Virus record (IMG/VR): IMGVR_UViG_3300040801_003456
Coordinates: 1-22,405 of that record
Length of the DNA: 22,405 bases
Source: a virus
Reading direction: 5' to 3' (one strand)
Under the pieces are notes generated by a model. It saw only the letters and a program-made list of their open reading frames with translations. It was not told where the DNA came from and did no database searches. This document shows positions 1-6,872 of this stretch, in pieces (the first letter of the stretch is position 1; each line of letters starts with the position of its first letter). A program made the position numbers and the translations under genes.

Positions 1-1014
1 ACCGAGAAAACCGAGGCTCTTTTCTAGTTCAGGCTGCCATGCGTGAGATAGTGTCATAGTATCTTCGGCTACATTCTTTAACGCTATCCCGAACTCTTTG
101 GCTAGCCAATAAGAATCGTACTGTACTACGTTCTGCCCTATCTTGGGTATGTCTGATTCGCATACCATCTTCACAAAATCCCAGGCGGCCAACTCGGTTT
201 CCTTATCAGGCCACCAGGAACGGAAGCACTTATCCTCCTTCCACACAAAGGGTATGTGGAGTGCGTGGGTAGAGTCCGAGGCGAAACCGATCTCGGAGAT
301 CTGCTGCTGTTTGAGGGTCTCAATGTCTACTGCTAAGAGTTTCGAGTGCTTGCCGTGCTGATTCCACCAGGAATAGAGATCATCTATGGATGGCTCGGTC
401 CAGATGTAACGGGCTGTGGTTTTGAGGCCGGGACTGGCACTCTCGCGTAGGGCTTTGTGTAGGTCCAGCAGCGCTACCGTGCGGTGGCTCCATTTGCGAA
501 GAACCATAGAGGGGTGGTAGGTGGGGAGCACTTTCCCGTAAGGGGACTCGATTATGTTACCGCGGAGCTTAGAGATAGTGGCGGGTAAACCTAACGCCCA
601 CAGCGCTGTGTTGCCGAGGGCCACTATGACGTTTGGCTTGAGTGCTTCAAGGGCGGTGTATAAGGTGTCTAGGTGATAGGTGTACTCCTGTTTTAGATAG
701 TATGCGGAATTGTTAAACTTACGGGCGGGAAGATTACGGTTGATAGGGACGTTGTCTTTTGGGTGAGCATAGAAGTGCTCGACCTCACTGTTCTCGGGAC
801 GCTCGTTGAATACAGAGAGAAGTTGATACGGGAACCTGTCCCAGTAGCGGAGCATGCGGATAGAGGAGGAATAGTTATATGGGATCTGCTCGCAAGGGTA
901 GGATGCTTGGTGAAGCATTCGAGCTAATTCTTGCCCAGCCGGGCCGACAAATGGAGACTGGAGCCGGGCCTCTTCCTGACCCCAAGCCTCGCCGAGGATA
1001 ACTAGGTTGGTCAT
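1..1014 (-). CDS. Uracil-DNA glycosylase domain fused to family A DNA polymerase 3'-5' exonuclease (partial, runs off window)
   Basis: I translated this frame from the sequence: it is open for 338 codons from the ATG at 1014 to the window edge. Residues 1-175 look like a UDG-superfamily domain: GEAWGQEEARLQSPFVGPAG near the start (compare GEAPG..E...PFVG..G in family 4/5 enzymes), VALGNTALWALG at 131-142 and YHPSMVLR at 166-173. The family 4 Fe-S cysteines are not visible and the motif reads GEAWG, so catalytic activity is uncertain. Residues about 226-338 match a PolA-type DEDD exonuclease: AVDIET (Exo I, D230/E232), IGQNVVQYDSYWL (Exo II, N295, D300) and DTMTLSHAWQPELEKSLGFL. The polymerase domain should follow outside the window. 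The start overlaps the previous gene's stop (ATGA), so translation is probably coupled. It is the likely replicative polymerase. Confidence 0.85.
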   Translation of the reverse strand, partial: MTNLVILGEAWGQEEARLQSPFVGPAGQELARMLHQASYPCEQIPYNYSSSIRMLRYWDRFPYQLLSVFNERPENSEVEHFYAHPKDNVPINRNLPARKFNNSAYYLKQEYTYHLDTLYTALEALKPNVIVALGNTALWALGLPATISKLRGNIIESPYGKVLPTYHPSMVLRKWSHRTVALLDLHKALRESASPGLKTTARYIWTEPSIDDLYSWWNQHGKHSKLLAVDIETLKQQQISEIGFASDSTHALHIPFVWKEDKCFRSWWPDKETELAAWDFVKMVCESDIPKIGQNVVQYDSYWLAKEFGIALKNVAEDTMTLSHAWQPELEKSLGFLG

Positions 1015-1235
1015 TGTCTGTTAGCGAACTCTTTAAGGGCTTCCAGATCGGCGGCGAAACTAGAGTCGATAGGGTACTCTCGCGCATGTCGCCTCTCGTA
1101 GTGGATGGCAGCTAGTATACAGGCTTCGCGCAGTTCAGATGGGGTGAAACGAGCTTGTTCGATGAATGCCTCAAGAGTCTTTACCAAGTTATGGTACTCG
1201 GGGTCGTTGAGGTATTTGTCGTGAGGAGTTTTCAT
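1011..1235 (-). CDS. Small conserved-type phage protein, 74 aa, unknown function
   Basis: The protein is 74 residues, charged and mostly helical in appearance, with a central YHNLVKTLEAFIEQARFTPS and then ELREACILAAIHYERR. The pattern FTPSELREAxxLAAIxYE resembles small uncharacterised proteins I associate with the replication regions of tailed phages; this is an impression, not a search result. The ATG at 1235 follows the ThyX stop almost directly (TCATAATATG), with AAGAG as a weak ribosome site inside the thyX end. Its stop overlaps the polymerase start by 4 nt. The gene is therefore translationally coupled on both sides between thyX and the polymerase. Function is not known. Confidence 0.8.
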   Translation of the reverse strand: MKTPHDKYLNDPEYHNLVKTLEAFIEQARFTPSELREACILAAIHYERRHAREYPIDSSFAADLEALKEFANRQ

Positions 1236-1236
1236 A

Positions 1237-1905
1237 TTATGACTCTTGCTGGTCTAACAGGGCTGGCCAAGAGATAGGAAATAGGTTTGCCATAGTAGCT
1301 GATACTTGAGAGGCTAGGGTTCTAATTTCAGCTTGGGCATGCCCGTCCATGCGCTGGCGGCAGAGACGAGCCCAGTACATAAGGGAACCTGTCTCGATCC
1401 ACTCAGTCATAGTGGACACAGGAAGGACAAAGCGGGCCTGCTCTGGTGCTATGTTGAGGGAGAGGAGTTGGTTGTAGGTGTTCAGGGCTTGCCGCATAGC
1501 GTCGGCATAGAAGGCATCGGCAATAAGTTGATCCTCGATTGGACCGGCGCTGCCTTGCTTAATGGAGGCCTCAGGCCGGGACCGCCACTCGGTTGGGGAA
1601 TAAACTTGGGGCTGGGTGTCTACATACCGGCGGGAGACTTCGTTTTGATCATAAAGATCATACCCACGGATGGCTCCAATCCGATGCTTTTCCCACTGGC
1701 GCGCGATTACAAAGGGAATAGTGATACGGAACTGAACCTTGGGGTGAGAGAACGGGGACCAGTGCTGGGGATCTTGGGCTGCGAGCCATTTAATAAATGA
1801 GTGGTCTTTAGGAGTAAGAGCGTCTTGCCACTTGGCTAAGGACTCGCGGGCCACGTTGACTACCATAAGGTCGGAACCGAAGTGGTCAATGTATACTGCT
1901 TTCAT
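1237..1905 (-). CDS. thyX: Flavin-dependent thymidylate synthase ThyX
   Basis: ThyX methylates dUMP to dTMP using methylenetetrahydrofolate, with FAD/NADPH as hydride source. The 222-residue protein starts MKAVYIDHFGSDLMVVNVAR, a typical ThyX N-terminus (GsDl.vvn.AR.S). It carries the signature as RQWEKHRIGAIRGYDLYDQN followed by EVSRRYV, corresponding to RH(R)x7-8S with the following NExSxRY segment; the insert between R and NE is slightly longer than usual. C-terminal EWIETGSLMYWARLCRQRMD fits the substrate-binding region. I chose the ATG at 1905, not 1917, because GAGG lies 6 nt before it, and 1917 has no ribosome site. It supplies dTTP for the adjoining polymerase. Phages with a ThyX often lack a ThyA. 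Confidence 0.95.
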   Translation of the reverse strand: MKAVYIDHFGSDLMVVNVARESLAKWQDALTPKDHSFIKWLAAQDPQHWSPFSHPKVQFRITIPFVIARQWEKHRIGAIRGYDLYDQNEVSRRYVDTQPQVYSPTEWRSRPEASIKQGSAGPIEDQLIADAFYADAMRQALNTYNQLLSLNIAPEQARFVLPVSTMTEWIETGSLMYWARLCRQRMDGHAQAEIRTLASQVSATMANLFPISWPALLDQQES

Positions 1906-1924
1906 TGGATGCCTCATGTTAGGA

Positions 1925-1979
1925 GGCAGCGCCGGGGTGTATCCTATCCAGACGTTAATCGGGTAGACCCAGCGCTGCC
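1925..1979 (-). other. Intergenic inverted repeat before thyX
   Basis: GGCAGCGC at 1925-1932 is the exact reverse complement of GCGCTGCC at 1972-1979, with 39 nt between. It fills the gap between the Tad2-like gene and thyX and could form a long-loop stem in the leftward mRNA. There is no U-tract, so I do not call it a terminator. Confidence 0.4.
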
Positions 1980-1988
1980 GGAAAAATA

Positions 1989-2261
1989 CTACTCTACGAT
2001 CTCCCAGTCGTCTGCTAGCAAGTCAGATTGGGAAGCTACCCATGGCACGCAGTCGCCGCTGGCAGTACGCATGTCGATGTGAGGGCGATAAAAAATCTTA
2101 GTACCTTCGGGATAGACGTCGAGAAGTGGATGACGGTTTACCTCAAAAGTAGAGCTAGGAACGAGGTAAAGAAACATCTCTTTACCGTTCCAGCCCTGAC
2201 GGGCTAGTTTAAAGCCTAGTTTTAATTGGGCCAGTGCCCAACCGAAGTCATGAGATTCCAT
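1989..2261 (-). CDS. Tad2-like protein (DUF2829), candidate anti-Thoeris protein
   Basis: The whole 90-residue protein fits the DUF2829/Tad2 family: FGWALAQLKLGFKLARQGWN (compare FG.AL..LK.GkkvaR.GWNGK), then MFLYLVPSSTFEV, PLLDVYPEGTKIFYRPHIDM, and SGDCVPWVASQSDLLADDW near the C-terminus. Tad2 proteins described in the literature bind the Thoeris signal 1''-3' gcADPR and so stop ThsA activation; residues of that pocket cannot be judged here. Family length (about 70-100 aa) matches. The ATG at 2261 has a modest AGGT site about 7 nt upstream and a hairpin at 2289-2307 in its leader. Being in an early replication operon suits a defence inhibitor. Many DUF2829 proteins are untested, so the family call is strong but the activity is inferred. 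Confidence 0.88.
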   Translation of the reverse strand: MESHDFGWALAQLKLGFKLARQGWNGKEMFLYLVPSSTFEVNRHPLLDVYPEGTKIFYRPHIDMRTASGDCVPWVASQSDLLADDWEIVE

Positions 2262-2288
2262 AGGAGTACCTGTTAGGTTGTGGGTGGA

Positions 2289-2307
2289 TAGCCCGTCTCG
2301 TGGGCTA
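2289..2307 (-). promoter_or_regulatory. Leader hairpin before the Tad2-like gene
   Basis: TAGCCC at 2289-2294 pairs with GGGCTA at 2302-2307 around a 7-nt loop, about 30-45 nt upstream of the ATG. It belongs to the hairpin-before-ribosome-site pattern seen before many genes of this strand. The 135-bp gap 2262-2396 holds no gene that I can see. Confidence 0.45.
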
Positions 2308-2396
2308 GCCGGTCGGTTCCCGCAAAGGACGGTGAGGAGTCCCGGAGGCCTGCGTGCCGACTGCAGAAGTTAAACCACTATCTGCTGGGCGCGAAA

Positions 2397-3287
2397 CTAA
2401 AGTGGTAGATCGTCTGGATCACGGAGAGAGACCCATACTGGGTGGCGAGGCTTTTCCTTGGAACCAGTTGGAAAATACTTATAGGTACAGGGTTTGTTCA
2501 GCATGGCAAATCGATTCTCCCAGAACCAGATGCGCTCGTTGATAGTGAAGCCGGTGCCGACGTTGAACCTTACCTGGTGCTCGTAGTATGGGGATGGACC
2601 TTCGACTAGGAACGAGCCGAGCATGGGTAGCTCAACCTTTCCGTCTTTAGAGGCGGAGCGGTGGGTGTAGCCTAGTGCGTCAAGTTCTGGATCGTTGAGG
2701 TTCTTACGCCAGGGCTCGAACCCTATGATAATCCCTTCGGCTTGTCTGAACCGTTTGATCTTTACAAGATAGGACTCACGAAAGGTAGAGCGGCCGAACT
2801 TGTACAGTCCATCGGGCCGGCGAACGATCAGCCCCTCGTAGCCCTCGTCTAGTACACGGGCCTCGAGACTTTCAAGACTCTTTGTACTGTTGATCCGGCG
2901 CTGGTCTAGGACTTCTATGTTAGGGTGGTCGATGGAGTAAAGGTGATCGAGAACGTCAACGTACTTCCCGCCGGGCCGGTTCCATACGTCGAAGACGTAA
3001 AACTTCCAGTCCACCTGTTTGGACAAGGACATGATACCGGAGTTGGTTACGCGCATACAGTCGGATGCGTTTGGTTCACCTACAATCAGCTCACCATCGA
3101 GTCCATTGAGCGCGGGGTTGCCTAATACAGACTGGACCTCAGCATTACGGATGGGTTTAAGGCTGTTGGATAAGGCCGTGCTGTCTTTTATTATACACCT
3201 AATACCGTCTAGTTTGGCTGAGGCAAAGACAGGATACGGGAGCTTGTTTAAGTCCGCGGGTGTAGCAGCTGCACGCATTGGCCTCAT
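2397..3287 (-). CDS. ATP-dependent DNA ligase
   Basis: Seals nicks in duplex DNA, joining Okazaki fragments and repair gaps. The nucleotidyltransferase motifs appear in order: motif I AKLDGIR with AMP-accepting lysine K25, motif III around NGLDGELIVG and FYVFDVW, motif IV EGLIVRRPDG, and motif V YLVKIKRF. The C-terminal third (EGIIIGFEPW, then GKVELPMLGSFLVEG and VRFNVGTGF) fits the OB-fold domain. At 296 aa it has the size of a compact T7-type ligase without extra domains. The first ATG shares one base with the stop of the exonuclease gene (TAATG), and GAGG lies 10 nt upstream; a second ATG four codons in has its GAGG too close. It acts with the polymerase, exonuclease and helicase of this strand. 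Confidence 0.93.
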   Translation of the reverse strand: MRPMRAAATPADLNKLPYPVFASAKLDGIRCIIKDSTALSNSLKPIRNAEVQSVLGNPALNGLDGELIVGEPNASDCMRVTNSGIMSLSKQVDWKFYVFDVWNRPGGKYVDVLDHLYSIDHPNIEVLDQRRINSTKSLESLEARVLDEGYEGLIVRRPDGLYKFGRSTFRESYLVKIKRFRQAEGIIIGFEPWRKNLNDPELDALGYTHRSASKDGKVELPMLGSFLVEGPSPYYEHQVRFNVGTGFTINERIWFWENRFAMLNKPCTYKYFPTGSKEKPRHPVWVSLRDPDDLPL

Positions 3288-3892
3288 TATAGGGATACCT
3301 CACCGTGGGATTGAAGGGCGGTATAGATTTCCAGCACTGCGATCGTGTCCGCGTTGGCTGAGTGGGCGTTGTCTAGGGGGCGATTGAAAAAGAACTCATA
3401 GGCTTCGGAAAGCTTTGGGTACTTAAGGGCACCACGTTTGTTCTTAGCCTGGACTATGGGCTTGGATGCTTCCATAGTGCAGTACTGTTTCTTTTGTTGC
3501 CAGAGCAGTACAAGGTTGTGAGCTAGATCCTCGTCAGATTTCCAATAATTCCGGTAGATGGCCGCTGAAATAATCTTCTGATCGAAAGCACAATTGTGTG
3601 CGATGAGAAGGTCTGCTGAGTCAGCTAACCTAAGGAACGGAACAAGGGCAGCTTCGAGAGGGATACCTAAAGTGGACAAGGTTTCTGTGGTTAGTCCATT
3701 AACTGCGCCGGCCTCAGGAGGCATGAGCCAGTTGGTAGGCTCGATCATGACGTTGATGGAGGAGACGATGCGGTTAACCTCATTGTCGAACAAAATGCCA
3801 GTAAGCGCAGCAAGGTGAGGGTTATCGGGGTTGGTATAGTCGTGGCCGCGAGCGATACCTGTAGTTTCAGTATCATAGGCTAGGAGTAGCAT
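3287..3892 (-). CDS. DnaQ-like DEDDh 3'-5' exonuclease
   Basis: A 201-aa stand-alone exonuclease. Exo I is LLAYDTETTG at residues 3-12 (D7, E9), Exo II is LLIAHNCAFDQKII (N and D positions), and Exo III is NAHSANADTIAVLEIY, with the H-x4-D spacing of the DEDDh class. The overall plan resembles DnaQ/RNase T-type nucleases and removes 3' ends of DNA or RNA, for proofreading or end processing. The neighbouring polymerase has its own exonuclease domain, so this second enzyme may serve recombination or mRNA/DNA turnover; that is inference. It starts 8 nt after the stop of the methyltransferase gene and its stop overlaps the ligase start. Confidence 0.9.
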   Translation of the reverse strand: MLLLAYDTETTGIARGHDYTNPDNPHLAALTGILFDNEVNRIVSSINVMIEPTNWLMPPEAGAVNGLTTETLSTLGIPLEAALVPFLRLADSADLLIAHNCAFDQKIISAAIYRNYWKSDEDLAHNLVLLWQQKKQYCTMEASKPIVQAKNKRGALKYPKLSEAYEFFFNRPLDNAHSANADTIAVLEIYTALQSHGEVSL

Positions 3893-3900
3893 GACGGTAC

Positions 3901-5418
3901 CTATAGTGTAATGGGCTGAAGGTTGGAGTTGATGAACGAGATGCTTTTCTTATAAATCTCTGGGTCTCGCTCAAGGCCGACGATACGGGAAGCGTTTAAG
4001 TGGCTGGCTGCTATAAGGCTTGTGCCGGAGCCTGCGGTGGGGTCGAGGACTGAGGAGGAGTCGTCTACGAACATGGAGAGGAAATGGTTAAGGACTGCCA
4101 ATGGTTTTTGGCTACGGTGTATACGGGACTTGGATTCGCGGGGGTGGGCGAAAGATAGGGACCGTGGCGCTACGATCTTACGGTCGCCAAGGGTAACGAG
4201 CATGGCGGTCTCGTAGGTGCGTCGGCCGTAGCGTTGGGAGTCTGGTACAATACCATCTTGATCGGAGCAGTGCCAGATCATAAGATGGGACTGGATTGTA
4301 GCGTTTAGGTTATTTGTAAAGAAGTCCTCGGTTTCGCGGCGGAGGTTTTGAGAGAACCAGAAAAGGATATGGCAGGACTCTGCCAGGAGAGTGGATGAGT
4401 TTATGGCAAGGGTATTTAGAAGATTCCAGTAGACATCTTCGTCATCATCGTACTCACCGTGGATAGTACTGGCTACGCTGCGGGCTTGTTCACCTTTGTT
4501 AAAGGAGATCCCGTAAGGGAAATCGCAGTGGATAAAGTTGAAAGGTTGGCCAGTATAGGATGCTGCCCAGGTGGTGAAGTCCTCGTTGAGGAGGATAGAG
4601 TTTGCCAAGGAGGCCGGCTCTTGATCCTCATCCTCGGACCAGTCAGGGGAGGAGAGAGATAGGCCGGGAGAAGGAGAACCCTTGGGCGGGCCGGGCCGCT
4701 TTGCCAACGGGTCAGAGTCGGGTTTAGGGGGAATGCTACGAGTGGTTAAGGATACGGGGTCATCCTCGCGCCGGGTAATGTGGCGCTCGAGGTTTTGCTC
4801 GGCAGCACGAAGGGTGAGGGAATCTTTGATAATCGTTTGAAGGGCGGAGTTATCAGGATTCTCTAGAAAGGTTCGCCAGACCTTAAGATAGCGTCCGACA
4901 GCGCTGGGGGATATGCCTACGAGCTGCGCGGTGTTAGCATTGAACCACTCTTTGCCCTCTTCGGACATGCCGTGAGAGTGGATAGCAAAGATTGCCTTGG
5001 CTCTGTCTTGCCAGCACAAATCCTCGCGGTGGGCGTTCTCGATAAACTCGTAGACCGAGACTTCTTGAGGGGTTAGGTTGCGGCCGAACTGTACCGGGAC
5101 ACGAGACCAATTGCTCCAAGAGTCTACCTTGCAGGTGCAGACCGGAAACAGAGTGGTGCGAGCTTCCATGGGATTGGAGAACCCGTCATAGTTGCCTGCC
5201 ATTGCGTCGCAGAGTGCTTTGACTGCGGTTAGGCGGCGCTCGCCGGCAACGATGAAGTTGGTAGACTCGTCTACTAGAAGAGGAGAAATCCACTGGTTGC
5301 GGCCAATGGAGTAAGCGAGGTCAATGATTGAGTCGTAGGTTATGATAGATCGCTGCCGAGTTTCGCGGTCTATATGGATCGAGTCAATGGGCACCTGACA
5401 GATACGGTTGGCGAACAT
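3901..5418 (-). CDS. ParB/Srx-like nuclease-type domain fused to a beta-class DNA methyltransferase
   Basis: A 505-aa fusion. Residues 1-75 form a ParB-N-like domain: VPIDSIHIDRETRQRS, then SIGRNQWISPLLVDESTNFI and VAGERRLTAVKAL. The middle (about 115-225) resembles the helical HTH part of ParB (LTPQEVSVYEFIENAHREDL, WQDRAKAIFAIH, VGISPSAVGRYLKVW). After a Pro/Ser-rich linker of about 50 residues, the methyltransferase has motif IV as FIHCDFPYG (a DFPY variant of DPPY) and later motif I as LDPTAGSGTSLIAA with ASRIVGLERDPE. The order IV before I marks the beta class, which methylates adenine N6 or cytosine N4. No restriction partner is visible, so it is an orphan enzyme, perhaps masking phage DNA from host restriction. 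The start has GGAGG 4 nt upstream and a leader hairpin at 5431-5448. Confidence 0.9.
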   Translation of the reverse strand: MFANRICQVPIDSIHIDRETRQRSIITYDSIIDLAYSIGRNQWISPLLVDESTNFIVAGERRLTAVKALCDAMAGNYDGFSNPMEARTTLFPVCTCKVDSWSNWSRVPVQFGRNLTPQEVSVYEFIENAHREDLCWQDRAKAIFAIHSHGMSEEGKEWFNANTAQLVGISPSAVGRYLKVWRTFLENPDNSALQTIIKDSLTLRAAEQNLERHITRREDDPVSLTTRSIPPKPDSDPLAKRPGPPKGSPSPGLSLSSPDWSEDEDQEPASLANSILLNEDFTTWAASYTGQPFNFIHCDFPYGISFNKGEQARSVASTIHGEYDDDEDVYWNLLNTLAINSSTLLAESCHILFWFSQNLRRETEDFFTNNLNATIQSHLMIWHCSDQDGIVPDSQRYGRRTYETAMLVTLGDRKIVAPRSLSFAHPRESKSRIHRSQKPLAVLNHFLSMFVDDSSSVLDPTAGSGTSLIAASHLNASRIVGLERDPEIYKKSISFINSNLQPITL

Positions 5419-5430
5419 GGAACCTCCAGG

Positions 5431-5448
5431 GGAGGGCTTATGCCCTCC
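5431..5448 (-). promoter_or_regulatory. Leader hairpin before the ParB-methyltransferase gene
   Basis: GGAGGGC at 5431-5437 pairs with GCCCTCC at 5442-5448 around TTAT. It lies immediately upstream of the GGAGG ribosome site and is the same hairpin-then-ribosome-site arrangement as in the 15.8-20.7 kb leaders. Confidence 0.5.
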
Positions 5449-5469
5449 TGAAAAGTTAAAGGATACGTT

Positions 5470-6066
5470 TTACGCTTGGGTTACTGACTCGATGGTCAGG
5501 TTTGGTGGACGGGTAGGATCGTTCACGTTGGGCTCGTAGACGAATGACAGCATGAACTTCTTGCCCACGGTGTCCTCGATGATGTCGCCAATCTCCGCGT
5601 TCTCGGGGTAAGATAGGCCAAGGATGTCAGCCACGAAACCCTGTTCAGTCCCGTCGTCTTCGCGCTGGTAAAAGCGCCAGGTCATCTTGTCAAGCATACC
5701 CTGGGGTTCGCCCGCGTCATCCAGCTCGATGAGTGGGAAGTTGATCTCGCTGATCGTGGCCATGCGCTGGTTGGTGTCGCGGGAGGTGTAGGCGAACTGG
5801 AAGGTCTTGGAGGTCCAATCGCCATACTTCTCGAGAAGCTCCTGCTGTTCCTTCTGGAGTTCCGGGTTCGAGTCGTCGTCGGCCTCGATGCAAGAGAGAG
5901 GGCGAATGGTCGGGACATAGGCCAGACCGCGAGTGCCGGACTTCTTCCAGAAGAACTCAAGCATGTCGTATGACTCGATCACGACGACGTAGTTGCCCGC
6001 CGGGAACCGAGGTGGTGCCTTGAAGGTGGAGGCGGAGGTGCGGAGAAGATCTTTGATTGAGGGCAT
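5470..6066 (-). CDS. Candidate phage single-stranded DNA-binding protein
   Basis: A 198-aa protein I do not recognise by a signature motif. It opens MPSIKDLLRTSASTF and continues with beta-rich segments (AGNYVVVIESYDMLEF, SKTFQFAYTSRD, KKFMLSFVYEPN). It is acidic, and its basic and aromatic residues (FFWKK, TWRFYQ) lie in the strands. Size, acidity and its place between the methyltransferase/ligase block and a Sak4-like annealase fit a phage SSB, since Sak4 recombinases are usually encoded near an SSB; that context is the main argument. A classic acidic C-terminal tail is lacking (it ends NLTIESVTQA), which weakens the call. The start at 6066 has AGGA 7 nt upstream. Confidence 0.5.
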   Translation of the reverse strand: MPSIKDLLRTSASTFKAPPRFPAGNYVVVIESYDMLEFFWKKSGTRGLAYVPTIRPLSCIEADDDSNPELQKEQQELLEKYGDWTSKTFQFAYTSRDTNQRMATISEINFPLIELDDAGEPQGMLDKMTWRFYQREDDGTEQGFVADILGLSYPENAEIGDIIEDTVGKKFMLSFVYEPNVNDPTRPPNLTIESVTQA

Positions 6067-6079
6067 GATAGTATCCTAT

Positions 6080-6727
6080 CTAAATGTTGAGTTCGGTTGT
6101 GAAGTGTTTTTGCTCGAGCTTTTTTCGAGCTGCGATTGCGTCATCTTTATTATAGAAGACTCCTCCGTGTATGGTTTTGCCGTGAACGGTTATGGAGGCC
6201 ATCCACTTATTGAGTGAGCGGTTCCAGTAAACCCCTTTTACCCCAGAGGTATTGTTACGATTTAAGTTTTTTCGGTTGCGCTGATTCTCCACTTGGCTGA
6301 CTTCGCGTAAATTGAGGATCGAGTTATTAGCCCTGTCCCCGTCTATATGATCTATGATACCCGTAGGCCATACACCATAATACAGACACCAAGCTAGCAC
6401 ATGAGCCAGATAAGGCGTTCGCTGATAGTTGATTATTAAATAACCATCTGGCCTTACGCAACCTGGCAATCTATCTCTAGATACGCCAGGCCTAATCTCG
6501 ATTCGAGAAATCTCCCCATCATTAGTAATGCTAAAAGCACTAGCTATCTGCTCTGGCGTGTGGTAATACTTCCTCGACGTGAGCTTCGGGGTCGAGCTTG
6601 TCTCGGTATTCGAGGAGGGCGTGGCGGAAGCCCAGGCTAGCGTTAGATCGTCCGATTCGCTCAGCGTATTTGATGAGCGAGGGCTCGACGGTGATTGTGA
6701 TTCTGGATTTGCGTTCAGGCTGGTCAT
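6080..6727 (-). CDS. HNH homing endonuclease with AP2-like C-terminus, start unclear
   Basis: Homing endonucleases cut alleles lacking them and spread by repair. The recognisable part begins about residue 56 (HTPEQIASAFSITNDGEI). It continues with the HNH core (LAHVLAWCLYYGVWPTGI, IDHIDGDRANNSILNLREVS, VENQRNRKNLNRNN) and an AP2-like DNA-binding segment (SGVKGVYWNRSLNKWMASI, then GGVFYNKDDAIAARKKLEQK). The first 55 residues (Ser/Pro/Thr-rich) are simply the +1 reading of the overlapping small gene 6540-6737, and no ATG, GTG or TTG occurs between that part and the domain. Either translation starts at the internal ATG 6727, it arises by frameshift from the small gene, or the endonuclease inserted and lost its start. 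Its homologous neighbour at 8372 starts just before the matching segment. Confidence 0.82.
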   Translation of the reverse strand: MTSLNANPESQSPSSPRSSNTLSESDDLTLAWASATPSSNTETSSTPKLTSRKYYHTPEQIASAFSITNDGEISRIEIRPGVSRDRLPGCVRPDGYLIINYQRTPYLAHVLAWCLYYGVWPTGIIDHIDGDRANNSILNLREVSQVENQRNRKNLNRNNTSGVKGVYWNRSLNKWMASITVHGKTIHGGVFYNKDDAIAARKKLEQKHFTTELNI

Positions 6728-6737
6728 TGGTGTTCAT
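6540..6737 (-). CDS. Small ribbon-helix-helix-like DNA-binding protein (possibly truncated)
   Basis: A 65-aa basic protein with RKSRITITVEPSLIKYAERI followed by GRSNASLGFRHALLEYRDKL. A short beta strand (RITITVEPSL) and two helices around an SNASLGFRHAL turn match the ribbon-helix-helix plan, so it is a likely small regulator. It has the best promoter of the window: TTGACA and TATAAT with 16 nt between (6764-6791), about 25 nt before the ATG at 6737. The ribosome site is weak. Its last 63 codons are read in another frame by the HNH gene, so its C-terminus (about from VEEVLPH) may be altered by an endonuclease insertion. Autoregulation of its own promoter would be typical, but no operator is proven. 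Confidence 0.65.
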   Translation of the reverse strand: MNTNDQPERKSRITITVEPSLIKYAERIGRSNASLGFRHALLEYRDKLDPEAHVEEVLPHARADS

Positions 6738-6763
6738 GGCTATCTCATTGGTTGGGTCATACC

Positions 6764-6791
6764 ATTATACGCTGTTGGGTGATGGTGTCAA
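6764..6791 (-). promoter_or_regulatory. Sigma70 promoter, perfect -35 and -10 boxes
   Basis: On the minus strand TTGACA (6786-6791) and TATAAT (6764-6769) are separated by 16 nt. It drives the small RHH-like gene and genes downstream to the left (HNH, candidate SSB and beyond). A copy of the 31-bp palindrome lies about 55 nt upstream. Confidence 0.8.
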
Positions 6792-6840
6792 GGTGTGATT
6801 GCGTGAATACGATTACCTACGTCCTTGTAGGGAATCGACT

Positions 6841-6872
6841 TTACAAATGATCCAGGATCATTCGTACTTACG
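6841..6872. repeat. Dispersed palindrome, copy 1
   Basis: Core AATGATCCAGGATCATT with partly degenerate outer arms (TTAC left, CGTAC right). It directly abuts and includes the stop codon of the Sak4-like gene and precedes the promoter at 6764-6791. See the other copies at 14182, 17214, 19413 and 19762. Confidence 0.85.

Noticed and set aside
1333-1800. 155-aa plus-strand ORF
   Set aside because: It lies opposite the well-supported ThyX gene and has no family resemblance.
5682-5960. 92-aa serine/arginine-rich minus-strand ORF
   Set aside because: It lies inside the candidate SSB gene in another frame and has the composition expected of a frame shadow.
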